A DNA stretch of 64,000 nucleotides from Porphyromonas circumdentaria (GCF_900167105.1 NZ_FUXE01000010.1:17967-81966), one strand, 5' to 3'; numbered from the stretch's first letter, positions 9,525 to 20,310 are shown. Numbers and translations are program-made. Notes: generated by a model from the sequence alone, not told the origin.

Positions 9525-9593
9525 ATGCCTTTCCCAATAGAAAGGGGGAGGCGATTTATTCGATCATTGCGTTGTCTCGCTATATAAATTCTA

Positions 9594-10205
9594 TTATTCG
9601 GGAAGCTTGTAAATGAGATGTGAACCTCTACCTTGTACACGTAACAAGCCTTGAGAGGCAAATTTGCGTAACTCCGAAGAAGCCGTCGTACGCGAAACAC
9701 CAATCAACGCTACATAATCTTGTAGTGTCAGTACGAAATGTTCTCTCAAAAACTCCTGAACGAGCTTCATTCGTTGCTCTAAATTGGTATTTGGTTTATT
9801 ATACTTCTTGGCGTGGGCACGCTTCAAATGGCAGTTTTTATTGGCTACCCAGAGCAAATTCTTATCGGGGCGAAAGTGTACGTTGGCTATCTCTATACTG
9901 TTGGCAATGCGTTTTGTGCCTCCTTCTCGCTCGGGTTCTACCCCCTTTTTCAATCCCAATTTAGCGGAGAAAATTCCTAATCCATCTACTCGAACGGAGG
10001 TTCCCTGCGCAATAAGCCGCCCGACCTCTTCTGCCACCATCTGCACAACGGCGGTAATCTCCTCGCGCCCAAAGGTTGTATTGGAAGACAAGGTCGCAGC
10101 AATTGCTTCCAAATCGGTTTGACGTTCTATAAGCATACGGGGGTATTTGAGACGCTCACCCGCCCCACTCATATCGGGCAATTCTTGCATAACATACTTT
10201 GCCAT
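9594..10205 (-). CDS. HU-HIG family DNA-binding protein with C-terminal winged helix
   Basis: Residues 1-125 are an HU/IHF-like fold of the HU-HIG type found in Bacteroidota (TLSSNTTFGREEITAVVQ, then GTSVRVDGLGIFSAKLGLK, typical of the HU beta saddle). A basic linker (126-143) leads to a winged helix-turn-helix at 144-203 (FVLTLQDYVALIGVSRTTAS, ending in a wing GRGSHLIYKL). The fusion suggests a nucleoid-type protein with added sequence-specific or regulatory binding; no target is known. It is transcribed towards nifJ and stands alone. The ATG at 10205 precedes the first conserved strand. The HU part is clear; the winged helix is inferred from motif pattern. Confidence 0.82.
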   Translation of the reverse strand: MAKYVMQELPDMSGAGERLKYPRMLIERQTDLEAIAATLSSNTTFGREEITAVVQMVAEEVGRLIAQGTSVRVDGLGIFSAKLGLKKGVEPEREGGTKRIANSIEIANVHFRPDKNLLWVANKNCHLKRAHAKKYNKPNTNLEQRMKLVQEFLREHFVLTLQDYVALIGVSRTTASSELRKFASQGLLRVQGRGSHLIYKLPE

Positions 10206-10720
10206 AATCTCTCTTTTCAGATAATAATCATTCTACTCTTCTTAGGTTAAGGAGTTATGGAGAATGAGAATAAACTCCTTTATACTTGTATCAAAAGTAG
10301 TTTATTAATTTCTAAAGAATCTAATATTTACGCAAAAAGTTTCATACATAGCCTATGTATGGACATACGCAACCTATGTATGGGCATACGCAACCTATGT
10401 ATGGGCATACGCAACCTATGTATGGACATACATAACCTACAAATAAAGAAAAACATATAATAAAAATATTCTTTGTCAGGAACTATTCAATTTATTACTA
10501 TGGACTTTTGAATTTATTCTTACAAAAGCGACAACTTACTCTTATAATCCCCTCCCCCCTCTGTTACGTACATTTGGAGGCTCAGACTACTACTTTAGGA
10601 AGTACACACGACCTGCTCTATCTTCGTTCGTAGAATATTTCTTGGAAGTTCCTCTCCGTATTAAAAAGAAGAGGATAAAATGTAGTACTTTTACTCAGCT
10701 TTGAATGGTCCATACAGCTC
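10206..10720. other. Divergent intergenic region with a 21-bp tandem array
   Basis: Separates the HU-HIG gene (minus) from uvrA (plus). It contains the array at 10352-10435 and otherwise AT-rich sequence. A short open frame across 10257-10460 is just a translation of the repeats (period-7 peptide from a 21-bp unit) and is not counted as a gene. Confidence 0.6.
10352..10435. repeat. Tandem array, four 21-bp units (array A)
   Basis: Four direct units start at 10352, 10373, 10394 and 10415, each beginning CCTATGTATGG and containing the small inverted repeat GTATG-nn-CATAC. Units differ at only a few positions. A degenerate partial unit (CATACATAG) precedes, and the array ends in CCTACAAATAAAGAA, a cap shared with arrays D and E. 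There are no spacers, so it is not CRISPR. Confidence 0.9.
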
Positions 10721-13561
10721 ATGAGAAAGAAAGAAATAGCACAAGAAAAGGGTAAGGAAGAGGAGGAGGTATTCGCTTCGGGAGCGATAGAAATCCGCGG
10801 AGCCAAGGTACATAACCTCAAAAATATCGACGTATCTATCCCGAGACACAAGCTGACCGTTGTCACAGGATTGAGTGGTAGCGGCAAATCTTCCTTGGTA
10901 TTCGACGTCCTCTTAGCCGAGGGGCAGAGACGATACATAGAAACTTTCTCTGCTTATGCAAGAAGCTTTATAGGCAATAATACCCGTCCCGATGTAGAGT
11001 CGATAGAGGGACTTAGCCCCGTAGTCGCCATCGAACAGAAAACTGCCTCTAACAACACCCGCTCTACCGTAGGAACCGTTACCGAGATTTACGACTTTCT
11101 CCGCCTACTTTATGCCCGAGTAGGAGTACCGCACTCCTATATCACGGGAAAAGAGATGCGTAAGTACACCGAGCAAGAACTATACGAACTGATAGAAAGG
11201 GATTATAGTAATCAAGGGATTGAGCTCTTGGCTCCAGTAGTTCGCGACCGAAAAGGACACTATCGAGAGCTGTTTGAGACATTACGAAAAAAGGGATTTA
11301 CCTCCGTCTATATTGATGGCACTATCGAGGAGCTTCGCCCTGGGTTAATGGTAGATAGGTATGTCAAACACTATATTGCCGTCGTAATAGACAAGTTAAT
11401 AGTCAAGGAGGAAATGCAAGAACGCCTCCAAAAGAGTATCACGCTGGCGTTAAGGCACGGAGACGGTATGCTGGATGTACGCAAACGTAACGAATCGACA
11501 CTACGCCACCTCTCCTCCAAGATTATGGATGCCGAGAACGGTCTTGCTTACCCAGAAGTCTCGCCCTCTACTTTCTCTTTCAACTCTCCGCAGGGATATT
11601 GCCCCGTATGCCGTGGAATGGGGTTTGTGAATAGAATTGATTTGGATAAACTGATTACACAACCCACACTGTCCCTAAAAAAGGGGGGACTGAAACTTTT
11701 GGGCAAATGGAGAAAAGGAGACATATACGACCAAATAGAAGAGCTACTCCAAGAGTATAACTACACTCCAGAGACTCCCGTAGGGTCACTTCCTCCCGAG
11801 GTCTTGAATGCTATCCTTTATGGCTCTACCAATGGTGATGGAGACAACGATTTCAAAGGATTGATGTTTTATCTAAACATCGAAGAGACAATGAGTTTTC
11901 TGGATGAAGAGACCAAAGAGTGGCTACAAGATCTTCACTCCGAACAAACCTGTCCCGAATGTAAGGGCATAAGACTGAACAAAATAGCACAGAACTATCT
12001 CATTGACAAGTGGCGTATCCACGAGTTAGCAGCCCTTGATTTAGAGGAGCTTTATGCTACCCTGCCCCAAATAGAATCGGCTCTTTCGCAACATCTTCGC
12101 CCAGTGGGAGCCGAGATTATCAAAGAGATCAGAACTCGTCTTAAGTTTCTTCTCGATGTAGGACTCTATTATCTAAGTCTCTCGCGAGCCTCTGCAACGC
12201 TTTCGGGTGGAGAAAGTCAAAGAATACGTTTAGCAACTCAAATAGGAACGGGGCTCGTAGAAGTACTCTACCTGCTCGACGAACCAGGTATAGGGCTTCA
12301 CCCGAGTGACAATAACAAATTAATCGCCTCCCTACAAACATTGAGAGACGGAGAGAATACCGTAGTCGTTGTAGAGCATGACCAAGATATGATGCTATCG
12401 GCCGACTATATAATAGATATGGGGCCTGGGGCAGGTCGTCTGGGTGGAAAAGTAGTCTTTTCGGGTACTCCCAAAGAATTACCATCTGCTCACACCATAA
12501 CGGCAGATTATCTCAATGGTATAAGAAGCATTGTCGTACCCAATGAAAGACGTAAAGGCAATGGCAATTTTCTCACTCTGTCGGGAGCAACAGGTAACAA
12601 CCTCAAAAACGTTAAGCTCTCTCTTCCTTTAGGTACGTTCATTTGTGTTACAGGCGTCTCTGGGAGTGGCAAATCTTCCCTAATCAATAGTACGCTCGTA
12701 CCTGCCATAGCACAGTCTTTATACAGGTCATTAGACACCCCGCTACCTTACAAAAAACTCGAAGGGCTGGAGCATATCGACAAACTTGCCGTGGTAGACC
12801 AATCACCCTTGGGACGTACTCCACGTAGCAATCCAGCAACTTATACGGGGCTTTTTACAGAAATTCGTCAGCTTTTCGTTTCGTTGCCAGAAAGCAAAGC
12901 AAGAGGTTACAAACCTGGGCGTTTCTCTTTCAACGTAGCAGGAGGAAGATGCGAAGAGTGCAAGGGCAATGGATATAAGACTTTGGCTATGAACTTTCTA
13001 CCCGACGTTACAATCCCTTGTGACATCTGCCACGGGAAACGTTACTCTCGAGAAACTCTCGAGGTGCGCTATCGAGGTAAATCTATTGCCGATGTACTGG
13101 ATATGACCTTCAATCAAGCCGCCGAATTCTTTGAGAATATGCCTAAGCTTCACAACCGCCTGGAGATGATACGCAAGGTAGGCTTAGGCTATATCAAATT
13201 GGGACAACCATCTACAACTCTATCGGGCGGGGAAAGTCAGCGTGTAAAGTTGGCAGAAGAGTTATCTAAAAAAGATACGGGGCGTACTCTTTATGTTCTG
13301 GACGAACCTACAACAGGACTACACTTTGAGGATATAAGGGTACTCCTTTCTCTGGTACAGCAATTGGTCAATAAAGGGAACACTGTGCTTATCATAGAGC
13401 ACGATTTGGATGTAATTAAAAGTGCTGATTATCTTATAGACATGGGACCCGAGGGAGGACGCAATGGGGGGAGAATCCTTTTTGCAGGTACTCCCGAAAA
13501 GATGATCCAACAGCAAGAACTGGGTAGCACAGGTCTATTTCTCAAGAAAAGAATGAAATAA
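10721..13561 (+). CDS. uvrA: Excinuclease ABC subunit A, complete
   Basis: DNA damage sensor of nucleotide excision repair; an ATPase dimer that loads UvrB at lesions. The 946 residues carry two ABC ATPase halves: Walker A GLSGSGKSS (50-58) and GVSGSGKSS (near 645), signature motifs LSGGESQRIRLA (near 496) and LSGGESQRVKLA (near 834), each followed by LLDEPG or VLDEPTTGLH. Zinc-binding cysteine pairs appear in CPVCRGMG, CPECKG, CEECKGNG and CDICHGKRY. There is an in-frame stop at 10676 and no other Met before the domain start, which fixes the ATG at 10721. It is transcribed alone after a repeat-bearing gap. It appears to be the canonical Bacteroidota UvrA, with the partial gene at 1-748 as a second paralogue. 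Confidence 0.96.
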   Translation: MRKKEIAQEKGKEEEEVFASGAIEIRGAKVHNLKNIDVSIPRHKLTVVTGLSGSGKSSLVFDVLLAEGQRRYIETFSAYARSFIGNNTRPDVESIEGLSPVVAIEQKTASNNTRSTVGTVTEIYDFLRLLYARVGVPHSYITGKEMRKYTEQELYELIERDYSNQGIELLAPVVRDRKGHYRELFETLRKKGFTSVYIDGTIEELRPGLMVDRYVKHYIAVVIDKLIVKEEMQERLQKSITLALRHGDGMLDVRKRNESTLRHLSSKIMDAENGLAYPEVSPSTFSFNSPQGYCPVCRGMGFVNRIDLDKLITQPTLSLKKGGLKLLGKWRKGDIYDQIEELLQEYNYTPETPVGSLPPEVLNAILYGSTNGDGDNDFKGLMFYLNIEETMSFLDEETKEWLQDLHSEQTCPECKGIRLNKIAQNYLIDKWRIHELAALDLEELYATLPQIESALSQHLRPVGAEIIKEIRTRLKFLLDVGLYYLSLSRASATLSGGESQRIRLATQIGTGLVEVLYLLDEPGIGLHPSDNNKLIASLQTLRDGENTVVVVEHDQDMMLSADYIIDMGPGAGRLGGKVVFSGTPKELPSAHTITADYLNGIRSIVVPNERRKGNGNFLTLSGATGNNLKNVKLSLPLGTFICVTGVSGSGKSSLINSTLVPAIAQSLYRSLDTPLPYKKLEGLEHIDKLAVVDQSPLGRTPRSNPATYTGLFTEIRQLFVSLPESKARGYKPGRFSFNVAGGRCEECKGNGYKTLAMNFLPDVTIPCDICHGKRYSRETLEVRYRGKSIADVLDMTFNQAAEFFENMPKLHNRLEMIRKVGLGYIKLGQPSTTLSGGESQRVKLAEELSKKDTGRTLYVLDEPTTGLHFEDIRVLLSLVQQLVNKGNTVLIIEHDLDVIKSADYLIDMGPEGGRNGGRILFAGTPEKMIQQQELGSTGLFLKKRMK

Positions 13562-13763
13562 AAATAAAAAAGCACACAAAAAGTATCAGAAATACCACCC
13601 TTTTACTCACAGCTAATGAGGTCTCAAAGGCTCGGAGAAATCAAAGACTTCGAAATTAAGCACAATAATAGTTGTATATTTGCAAAGAATATACACTGTA
13701 CAATGAGGGGGCAGTTTTACCTTAACTTAGGGAATCCTTCTTTTTGAATAAAGTAAAAAGGCG

Positions 13764-14744
13764 ATGAAAGAGATAAACAACAGAAAACGGAGCATCTCCA
13801 TACCCAAGCAGTGGGTCAGCATAGTCGCCCTGCTTTTTATCGCAGTTTCCGCTCACGCTCAGAAGATGAACGTAGCCTATCAGGAGTACATTCGCAAGTA
13901 TGCTCTTGAGTGTATCCAACAAATGCAGTCGCACGACATTCCCGCTAGTATTACCATGGCACAAGGTCTACTGGAATCCAATGCGGGAAGAAGTTCTTTG
14001 GCCTCGGATCACAACAATCACTTCGGTATAAAATGCCATCGCACGTGGCAAGGTGCTCGCACCTACAAAGACGACGACCTTGCCGACGAATGCTTTCGCA
14101 GTTACGATGAAGATTTAGATTCTTTCAGAGATCATTCCTTCTTTCTCAAGCAACCTCGCTATCAGAGGTTATACAAGTTGAAAAAGACAGACTATATAGG
14201 ATGGGCAAAGGGATTGCAAACAGCAGGTTATGCTACCGACAAAGGGTATGCCAACAAACTTATCTCTCTTATAGAACTATACGGTCTATATGAGTTGGAT
14301 AAAGGTAGATACCCCTACTGGATGAGTGAAAGTAGCCCTAAATACAGACCCGAAAAGAGCCAAAACAGAGGGAGAGACCTTGCCTCTACTCTTAAACACG
14401 AAGGTTTTATTAGCTATGGACTTCTGTATGTGATTGCTCAAGAGGGAGACTCTTACTCCTCCATAGCTTATGAGATGAATATCAAGCCCAACACTTTAGC
14501 AGAGTACAACGATGTCCCCTTAGACTTCCCTTTGCGCGAAGGAGACATAGTTTACCTACAAAAGAAAAATAAACAGGCTACAGAGCAATATCCCGACCAC
14601 GTGGTAAGTATAGGAGAGTCCATGCACAGTATCTCTCAACGGTATGGCATACGAGTAGAGTATTTGTATAGACTTAACCAATTAGACCCCGAGACCTATG
14701 TGCCAGAGGAGGGAGATGTGCTCATGCTACGCAACTCTCAATAA
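13764..14744 (+). CDS. Secreted glucosaminidase-type muramidase with two LysM domains
   Basis: Probable peptidoglycan hydrolase of the GH73 (FlgJ/endo-beta-N-acetylglucosaminidase) type. A signal peptide covers about residues 1-32 (VSIVALLFIAVSAHA). The catalytic domain at about 35-165 contains AQGLLESNAGRSSLA with Glu71 as the expected general acid, NNHFGIKC, and YATDKGYANKLISLIE. Two LysM-like segments follow at about 216-268 (AQEGDSYSSIAYEMNI) and 278-324 (VSIGESMHSISQRYGI), which would bind glycan strands. The gene runs 25 bp ahead of the purM-like gene and may be co-transcribed. A -7-like TATATTTG at 13675-13682 lies upstream but lacks a clear -33 partner. Confidence 0.87.
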   Translation: MKEINNRKRSISIPKQWVSIVALLFIAVSAHAQKMNVAYQEYIRKYALECIQQMQSHDIPASITMAQGLLESNAGRSSLASDHNNHFGIKCHRTWQGARTYKDDDLADECFRSYDEDLDSFRDHSFFLKQPRYQRLYKLKKTDYIGWAKGLQTAGYATDKGYANKLISLIELYGLYELDKGRYPYWMSESSPKYRPEKSQNRGRDLASTLKHEGFISYGLLYVIAQEGDSYSSIAYEMNIKPNTLAEYNDVPLDFPLREGDIVYLQKKNKQATEQYPDHVVSIGESMHSISQRYGIRVEYLYRLNQLDPETYVPEEGDVLMLRNSQ

Positions 14745-14769
14745 AAAACAAAAGACACGTATATATAAT

Positions 14770-15939
14770 ATGACCCAAGAGCGTTATATGCAGCGAGGTG
14801 TTTCGGCTGCTAAAGAAGATGTACATAATGCAATCAAGCATGTAGATAAGGGATTATACCCTAAGGCTTTCTGCAAAGTACTACCCGACCTGTTAGGGGG
14901 AGATGAAGACTATTGCAACCTGATGCATGCCGATGGGGCGGGTACCAAGTCTTCGCTGGCTTATATATATTGGAGAGAGACGGGTGATATTTCCGTGTGG
15001 AAAGGCATTGCTCAAGATGCCCTCGTGATGAACTTAGACGATTTGCTCTGTGTAGGAGCAACCGACAATATCTTGGTTTCCTCTACCATTGGGCGCAATA
15101 AAGCTTTAATCCCTGGCGAAGTTATTGCAGCCATCATCAATGGAACAGAAGAATTGCTCGAAGAGTTACGTAGCTTAGGGGTTGGCATTACATCCACAGG
15201 CGGAGAAACAGCCGACTTAGGAGATCTCGTACGCACCATTGTTGTAGATAGTACAGTGGCTTGCCGTATGAAACGAAGCGACATAATTGACAATGCTCGC
15301 ATCCAAGCTGGAGACGTTATCGTTGGCCTTGCCTCTTATGGTCAAGCCTCCTATGAAAATCGTTATAATGGAGGTATGGGCAGCAACGGTTTAACCTCTG
15401 CAAGGCATGATGTTTTGAATAACTATCTTGCTCAACTATATCCCGAGAGCTTTGACCATGCCATCCCATCCGATTTAGTATACAGTGGTTCTCGCAGACT
15501 GTTAGAACCCGTGGAGGGTACTCCTCTTAATACGGGAGAGTTGATTCTCTCTCCTACTCGCACCTATGCGCCTATCGTTGCAAGTATACTCAGAGAGATG
15601 CGCCCCTCTATACATGGTATGGTACACTGTACAGGAGGAGCTCAGACCAAAGTGCTCCATTTTGTAGAAAATAAACATATCGTAAAGGATAATTTCTTGC
15701 CGATTCCTCCCCTATTCAAGATGATTGCCTCTGAAAGTGGAGCCGATCCCAAAGAGCTTTATAAGGTCTTCAATATGGGACATCGGATAGAATTCTACGT
15801 ACCCGAAGAAAGTGCCTCTCGTATTATAGAGATAAGTAAAAGTTTCGACGTAGAAGCCCAAGTGATAGGTCATGTAGAAGAGGGAAAAGGGAAAAACAGC
15901 CTTATGTTGGATACTCCTTACGGACAACTTTACTACTAA
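14770..15939 (+). CDS. purM: Phosphoribosylformylglycinamidine cyclo-ligase (AIR synthase), PurM-like
   Basis: ATP-dependent ring closure of FGAM to AIR in purine synthesis. The 389-residue form is longer than the usual 345 but matches the Bacteroidota AIR-synthase branch. Key motifs are HADGAGTKSS (53-62), LDDLLCVGA, and TGGETADLGDLVRTIVVD. The frame is open upstream to 14698, but that part overlaps the preceding gene in another frame and lacks family sequence, so I use the ATG at 14770. The stop overlaps the prfA start by one base (TAATG), implying translational coupling. Confidence 0.9.
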   Translation: MTQERYMQRGVSAAKEDVHNAIKHVDKGLYPKAFCKVLPDLLGGDEDYCNLMHADGAGTKSSLAYIYWRETGDISVWKGIAQDALVMNLDDLLCVGATDNILVSSTIGRNKALIPGEVIAAIINGTEELLEELRSLGVGITSTGGETADLGDLVRTIVVDSTVACRMKRSDIIDNARIQAGDVIVGLASYGQASYENRYNGGMGSNGLTSARHDVLNNYLAQLYPESFDHAIPSDLVYSGSRRLLEPVEGTPLNTGELILSPTRTYAPIVASILREMRPSIHGMVHCTGGAQTKVLHFVENKHIVKDNFLPIPPLFKMIASESGADPKELYKVFNMGHRIEFYVPEESASRIIEISKSFDVEAQVIGHVEEGKGKNSLMLDTPYGQLYY

Positions 15940-17027
15940 TGAACGAAGAGAAACTATTACAACATTTAAATAGTTTAGAAGATCGCTTCGAAGAGGTGCG
16001 TTTATTAATAACGGACCCTTCTGTCATAGCCGATGATAAGAGGTTTATCCGCCTCAGCAAGGAATATCGCAGATTGGAAGAACTTCACGAAGCTCACAAA
16101 AAATATAATGCTCTATGTGAAAACAGAAAGGAAGCGATGGAAGTACTACACGCTTCGGAAGACGATGAGCTGAAGGCCTTGGCAAAAGAGGAACTAACGC
16201 ATATCGAAGAGATATTGCCCGATACACAGCGCAGCATCGCGCTTTTGTTACTTCCCGACGACCCCGAAGATGCAAAGAATGCAATCGTCGAAATCCGCGC
16301 AGGAACGGGAGGTGATGAGGCCGCTCTTTTTGCCAGAGATTTATTCAAAATGTACTCTCGTTATTGTGAACGCCGCAAGTGGCGAGTAGAAATCAGTTCC
16401 TTTACCGAGGGAAGTTTAGGAGGGTACAAAGAAATTATTTTTACCGTTTCGGGAGAGGCTGTATATGGCACACTGAAATATGAGTCTGGTGTACACCGAG
16501 TACAAAGAGTACCAGAAACAGAAACACAGGGACGCGTGCATACTTCTGCCGCTACCGTGGCGGTTTTGCCCGAAGCAGACGAATTTGACGTGGAGATTAA
16601 AGAATCTGACATAAGAGTAGATACCTACTGCTCAAGTGGAGCGGGAGGACAGTCGGTTAATACCACCTACTCAGCCGTTCGCTTGGTGCACATTCCTACA
16701 GGTATCATGGTGCAATGTCAAGATCAAAAATCACAATTAAAGAACAAAGCCAAAGCCCTTGTAGAACTCCGCAGTAGAATATACAATCAAGAGCACCAAA
16801 AATACATCGACGAAGTGGCCTCTCGTCGTAAAACGATGGTCTCTACGGGAGACCGATCGGCTAAAATACGTACCTACAACTTTCCCCAAGGAAGATTGAC
16901 AGACCATAGGATCGGGCTTACCCTATACAATTTAAGTTCCATTATGGATGGAGATATAGAACCCGTATTAGAGGCTCTTGCTATGGCGGAAAATAGTGAA
17001 AGATTAAGTGAAGCATCACTGCTTTAA
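15939..17027 (+). CDS. prfA: Peptide chain release factor 1
   Basis: Recognises UAA and UAG and triggers peptide release. The 362 residues contain the catalytic GGQ (236-238) in [12 protein letters not shown] and the C-terminal [15 protein letters not shown]. The codon-reading PxT motif reads PET (192-194) in [14 protein letters not shown] rather than the PAT of E. coli; this variant occurs in other bacteria. It is coupled to the purM-like gene upstream and stands 17 bp before pyrF. Confidence 0.96.
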   Translation: MNEEKLLQHLNSLEDRFEEVRLLITDPSVIADDKRFIRLSKEYRRLEELHEAHKKYNALCENRKEAMEVLHASEDDELKALAKEELTHIEEILPDTQRSIALLLLPDDPEDAKNAIVEIRAGTGGDEAALFARDLFKMYSRYCERRKWRVEISSFTEGSLGGYKEIIFTVSGEAVYGTLKYESGVHRVQRVPETETQGRVHTSAATVAVLPEADEFDVEIKESDIRVDTYCSSGAGGQSVNTTYSAVRLVHIPTGIMVQCQDQKSQLKNKAKALVELRSRIYNQEHQKYIDEVASRRKTMVSTGDRSAKIRTYNFPQGRLTDHRIGLTLYNLSSIMDGDIEPVLEALAMAENSERLSEASLL

Positions 17028-17044
17028 AGCAAATAAGAAACAAT

Positions 17045-17875
17045 ATGACAAAACAAGAACTCATTGATAATATTAAACGTAAGCGTTCATTTTTATGTAT
17101 TGGTCTTGACACAGACGTTCGAAAAATACCCGAGTGTCTGATGCAAGAGGAAAATCCTATTCTTGCCTTTAACCAAGCCATAATAGATGCTACAGCAGAG
17201 TATTGCGTTGCCTACAAGCCCAATGTTGCTTTTTATGAATCAATGGGAGCTTTTGGCATTCAGGCTCTTAGTAGTACCATTACGTACATTAAAGAAAAAT
17301 ATCCAGACCAACTCATCATTGCAGATGCCAAACGTGGAGACATTGGCAACACTGGCACCCAGTATGCGCGAGCGTTTTTTGATTATTTCAAAGCAGATGC
17401 CATTACGCTGGCCCCCTACATGGGAGTCGACAGTGTAAAACCATTCTTAGAGTACTCCGACAAGTGGGTAGTACTACTCGCCTTAACCTCCAACGCTGGA
17501 GCCAAAGACTTTCAATTACAAAGAATGGAAGATGGCAAGTATCTCTTTGAAAAGGTACTCTTGGAAAGTACAAATTGGGCAGATGACGAGCAATTAATGT
17601 ATGTAGTTGGAGCAACACAAACAGAGTATCTCAAATGCGTACGCTCTATTGTTCCCAACCACTTCCTTCTCGTTCCTGGTATTGGAGCACAGGGAGGAGA
17701 TTTTGATCAGTTGGTACATGATGCTATGAATAATCAGTGCGGTCTACTGGTAAATTCGTCTCGTGGTATTATATACGCAGACTCGTCAGAACATTTTGCC
17801 TCTGCAGCCGCTCACGAAGCAGAAAATTTGAAAAGAAAAATGGAAATAGCCCTTATTAACAAAGGGATTATTTAA
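17045..17875 (+). CDS. pyrF: Orotidine 5'-phosphate decarboxylase
   Basis: Converts OMP to UMP, the last step of de novo pyrimidine synthesis. The 276-residue length belongs to the longer PyrF branch. The active-site signature [15 protein letters not shown] (94-108) supplies the Asp/Lys charge network, and the N-terminal CIGLDTD and C-terminal [11 protein letters not shown] (phosphate-binding Arg) are present. It follows prfA by 17 bp and precedes lpxD by 12 bp, so it belongs to the same transcript. Confidence 0.95.
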   Translation: MTKQELIDNIKRKRSFLCIGLDTDVRKIPECLMQEENPILAFNQAIIDATAEYCVAYKPNVAFYESMGAFGIQALSSTITYIKEKYPDQLIIADAKRGDIGNTGTQYARAFFDYFKADAITLAPYMGVDSVKPFLEYSDKWVVLLALTSNAGAKDFQLQRMEDGKYLFEKVLLESTNWADDEQLMYVVGATQTEYLKCVRSIVPNHFLLVPGIGAQGGDFDQLVHDAMNNQCGLLVNSSRGIIYADSSEHFASAAAHEAENLKRKMEIALINKGII

Positions 17876-17887
17876 AACGTATAACGC

Positions 17888-18940
17888 ATGAGGTACACTT
17901 TAAAAGAAATTGCCTCTCTAATAGAAGGTACGGTAGAAGGGGATGCAGATGCAACGGTGTCTGCTTTCGGAAAGATAGAAGAGGCAAAAGAGGGAGAGCT
18001 CTCCTTTATTGCCAATTCCAAGTACGCATCCTTTCTCTATACCTCCGAAGCAACAGCAGTGTTAGTAAGCAAAGACTTTTGCCCTACACACGCCTATAAG
18101 CCTGCTCTCATAAGGGTAGAAAATCCCTATGCCTCTTTGGCAAAACTTATGCAATTTGTTGCGAAAGAATTAAATCCCGAGCGCAACGGTATAGCACAGG
18201 AAGCTTTTATACACCCATCTGTACAGATTCCCGCAAACTGTTATATCGCTCCATTTGCTTACATCGAAGAGGGGGTTGTTTTAGGAGAGGGTTGTTCCAT
18301 ATATCCCCACTCCTATATTGGAAAGGATGTAACAATCGGGGCTAATACCATCATTTACCCTCATGTTTCGATTTATTATAATTGTACGATAGGGTCTCGC
18401 TGCATAGTCCATGCGGGTTCTGTTATTGGATCTGATGGATTCGGCTTTGCGCCCACAGAGGATGGGTACGACAAAATCCCCCAGTTGGGCACCGTTAAGA
18501 TAGAAGACGATGTTGAGATTGGAGCCAACACCTGTATAGACCGCGCCGTTATGGGAGCTACGGTTATAGGAAAAGGGACCAAACTTGACAACCTGATTCA
18601 GGTTGCCCATAATTGTACTATCGGAGAGCATACGGTAGTGGCCTCTCAATCAGGTATGGCAGGCTCATCTCACCTAGGCTCTTGGTGCAAGATTGGAGGG
18701 CAAGCAGGCATTGCTGGCCACATTACCGTTGGAGACAGAGTAAATATGGGAGGACAAACAGGGGTACTCGGCAATATAAAATCTGACAGAACGCTATTAG
18801 GTTCTCCAGCTATGGATCTCTCAAAAGCTCTACGTGCCTATACAATCATCCCCAAGCTACCCGAGTTAAGCTCTCGTCTTAGCGATTTAGAAAAAAAACT
18901 CAATCAAATAGAATCGAAGTTATGCAACAACAAACATTAA
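17888..18940 (+). CDS. lpxD: UDP-3-O-acylglucosamine N-acyltransferase
   Basis: Third step of lipid A synthesis: transfers a hydroxyacyl chain from acyl carrier protein to the 2-amino group. An N-terminal uridine-binding domain (about 1-100, with [15 protein letters not shown]) is followed by a left-handed beta helix of hexapeptide repeats and a short C-terminal helix. The catalytic His is His241 in [12 protein letters not shown]. Length 350 is normal. Its 3' end overlaps lpxC-fabZ by 19 bp. Confidence 0.95.
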   Translation: MRYTLKEIASLIEGTVEGDADATVSAFGKIEEAKEGELSFIANSKYASFLYTSEATAVLVSKDFCPTHAYKPALIRVENPYASLAKLMQFVAKELNPERNGIAQEAFIHPSVQIPANCYIAPFAYIEEGVVLGEGCSIYPHSYIGKDVTIGANTIIYPHVSIYYNCTIGSRCIVHAGSVIGSDGFGFAPTEDGYDKIPQLGTVKIEDDVEIGANTCIDRAVMGATVIGKGTKLDNLIQVAHNCTIGEHTVVASQSGMAGSSHLGSWCKIGGQAGIAGHITVGDRVNMGGQTGVLGNIKSDRTLLGSPAMDLSKALRAYTIIPKLPELSSRLSDLEKKLNQIESKLCNNKH

Positions 18941-20301
18941 GTTCTCCATTACATTTTAGTGGAAAAGGGTTACATACTGGATTAGATATATCGATGTCTC
19001 TGCTACCAGCTCCTATTAACACGGGGTATGTAGTGCGTAGAACTGACAAAGAGGGACAAACCTTTTCTTTACTGGCAGATTTGGTAAACTCTACAGAGCG
19101 TAGTACAGTTATAAAAAAAGGGGAACTCAGTATTAGTACCGTAGAGCATGTGTTAAGTGCTCTGTATGCTATGGGTGTAGACAACTGTGTTATAGAAGTT
19201 GACGCCCCCGAATGTCCTATTTTGGACGGGAGTGCTCTCCCCTACATTCAAGCAATACAAAGGACAGGCTTAACCGAGCAGGAGGCAGAACGAGAGTATT
19301 ACTATGTAAAACAACGCATGGAAGTAACTGACCCAGAGACAGGCTCCAAACTTATAGCTTTACCAGACGATCAGTTCTCTATTGATGTTCACATCGCTTA
19401 CCCCTCTCCTGCCCTTTCTAATCAGTTTGCAACTTTCGATGCTAATACAGATTTTGCAACAGAAATAGCACCCGCACGTAGCTTTGTTTTTGTTAGAGAA
19501 ATTCTTCCCCTCTTAGAGAAAGGACTAATAAAAGGAGGCGATCTAAGCAATGCTCATGTTATTTATGATCAAGTGCTCGATGAGGAGCGCAAAAAAGCTC
19601 TACAAACTCACTTAGGCGAGGGATACTCCATCCCAGAGCATTTGGGGAGTATCAACCCCAATCCTCTGATGGTCAATGAACCTGCACGCCATAAATTATT
19701 GGATGTTATAGGAGATTTGGCTTTATCAGGTCGCTTTATCAAAGGTCATATAATTGCTTACTGTCCTGGACACGGCATAAACAATCAAATGGCTCGTTTG
19801 ATTAGAAAAGACCTCAAACAAATGGAAGAGCAAGCACCGCAATACAACCCAAATCTACCACCTTTGTTGGATATAAATCGTATCAAGGAGCTTCTTCCCC
19901 ATCGATTCCCATTCCTATTGGTAGATAAAGTAATTGATATTAAAAAGGACTCTATCGTAGGAGTGAAGAGTGTCTCTTGTAACGAACCTTTTTTCCCAGG
20001 ACACTTCCCCGAAGAACCCGTTATGCCAGGGGTTTTAATTGTAGAGGCTATGGCACAAACTGGAGGATTATTAGTATTGAACTCCATGGGCAATGAGAAG
20101 TGCTCTACCTACTTCCTCAAAATAAACAATGTGAAGTTCAGACAAAAGGTAGTACCTGGAGATACCTTGCTCTTCAAATTACGCATGACATCTGAGATTA
20201 GCAGGGGTGTTGCCAATATGAGAGGATTGGCTTTCGTCGGCAATAAACTTGTCTGCGAGGCTGAATTCATGGCACAAATCATAAAAAACAATCCTAAATA
20301 A
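18922..20301 (+). CDS. lpxC-fabZ: Bifunctional UDP-3-O-acyl-GlcNAc deacetylase / 3-hydroxyacyl-ACP dehydratase
   Basis: Fusion typical of Bacteroidota. Residues 1-300 are LpxC, the zinc deacetylase that commits to lipid A: His76 in [10 protein letters not shown] and the zinc ligands in [16 protein letters not shown] are present. Residues about 312-459 are FabZ with the catalytic His in [13 protein letters not shown] and [20 protein letters not shown]. It joins lipid A and fatty-acid synthesis in one 459-residue chain. It overlaps lpxD by 19 bp and precedes lpxA by 9 bp. Confidence 0.96.
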   Translation: MQQQTLSSPLHFSGKGLHTGLDISMSLLPAPINTGYVVRRTDKEGQTFSLLADLVNSTERSTVIKKGELSISTVEHVLSALYAMGVDNCVIEVDAPECPILDGSALPYIQAIQRTGLTEQEAEREYYYVKQRMEVTDPETGSKLIALPDDQFSIDVHIAYPSPALSNQFATFDANTDFATEIAPARSFVFVREILPLLEKGLIKGGDLSNAHVIYDQVLDEERKKALQTHLGEGYSIPEHLGSINPNPLMVNEPARHKLLDVIGDLALSGRFIKGHIIAYCPGHGINNQMARLIRKDLKQMEEQAPQYNPNLPPLLDINRIKELLPHRFPFLLVDKVIDIKKDSIVGVKSVSCNEPFFPGHFPEEPVMPGVLIVEAMAQTGGLLVLNSMGNEKCSTYFLKINNVKFRQKVVPGDTLLFKLRMTSEISRGVANMRGLAFVGNKLVCEAEFMAQIIKNNPK

Positions 20302-20310
20302 CACACTTAC

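Noticed and set aside
10352..10435. Four regularly repeated 21-bp units looking like a CRISPR array
   Set aside because: The units are directly abutting with no spacers, are shorter than CRISPR repeats, and no cas gene is present in the window.
10257..10460. Open reading frame of 67 codons over the 21-bp repeats
   Set aside because: Its peptide is a period-7 translation of the tandem repeats, with no ribosome binding site or family resemblance.
16512..16520. PET in place of PAT in the release factor 1 codon-reading motif, considered as evidence of stop codon reassignment
   Set aside because: PxT is kept, PET is seen in RF1 of other bacteria, and TAA, TAG and TGA all end genes here in a normal way.
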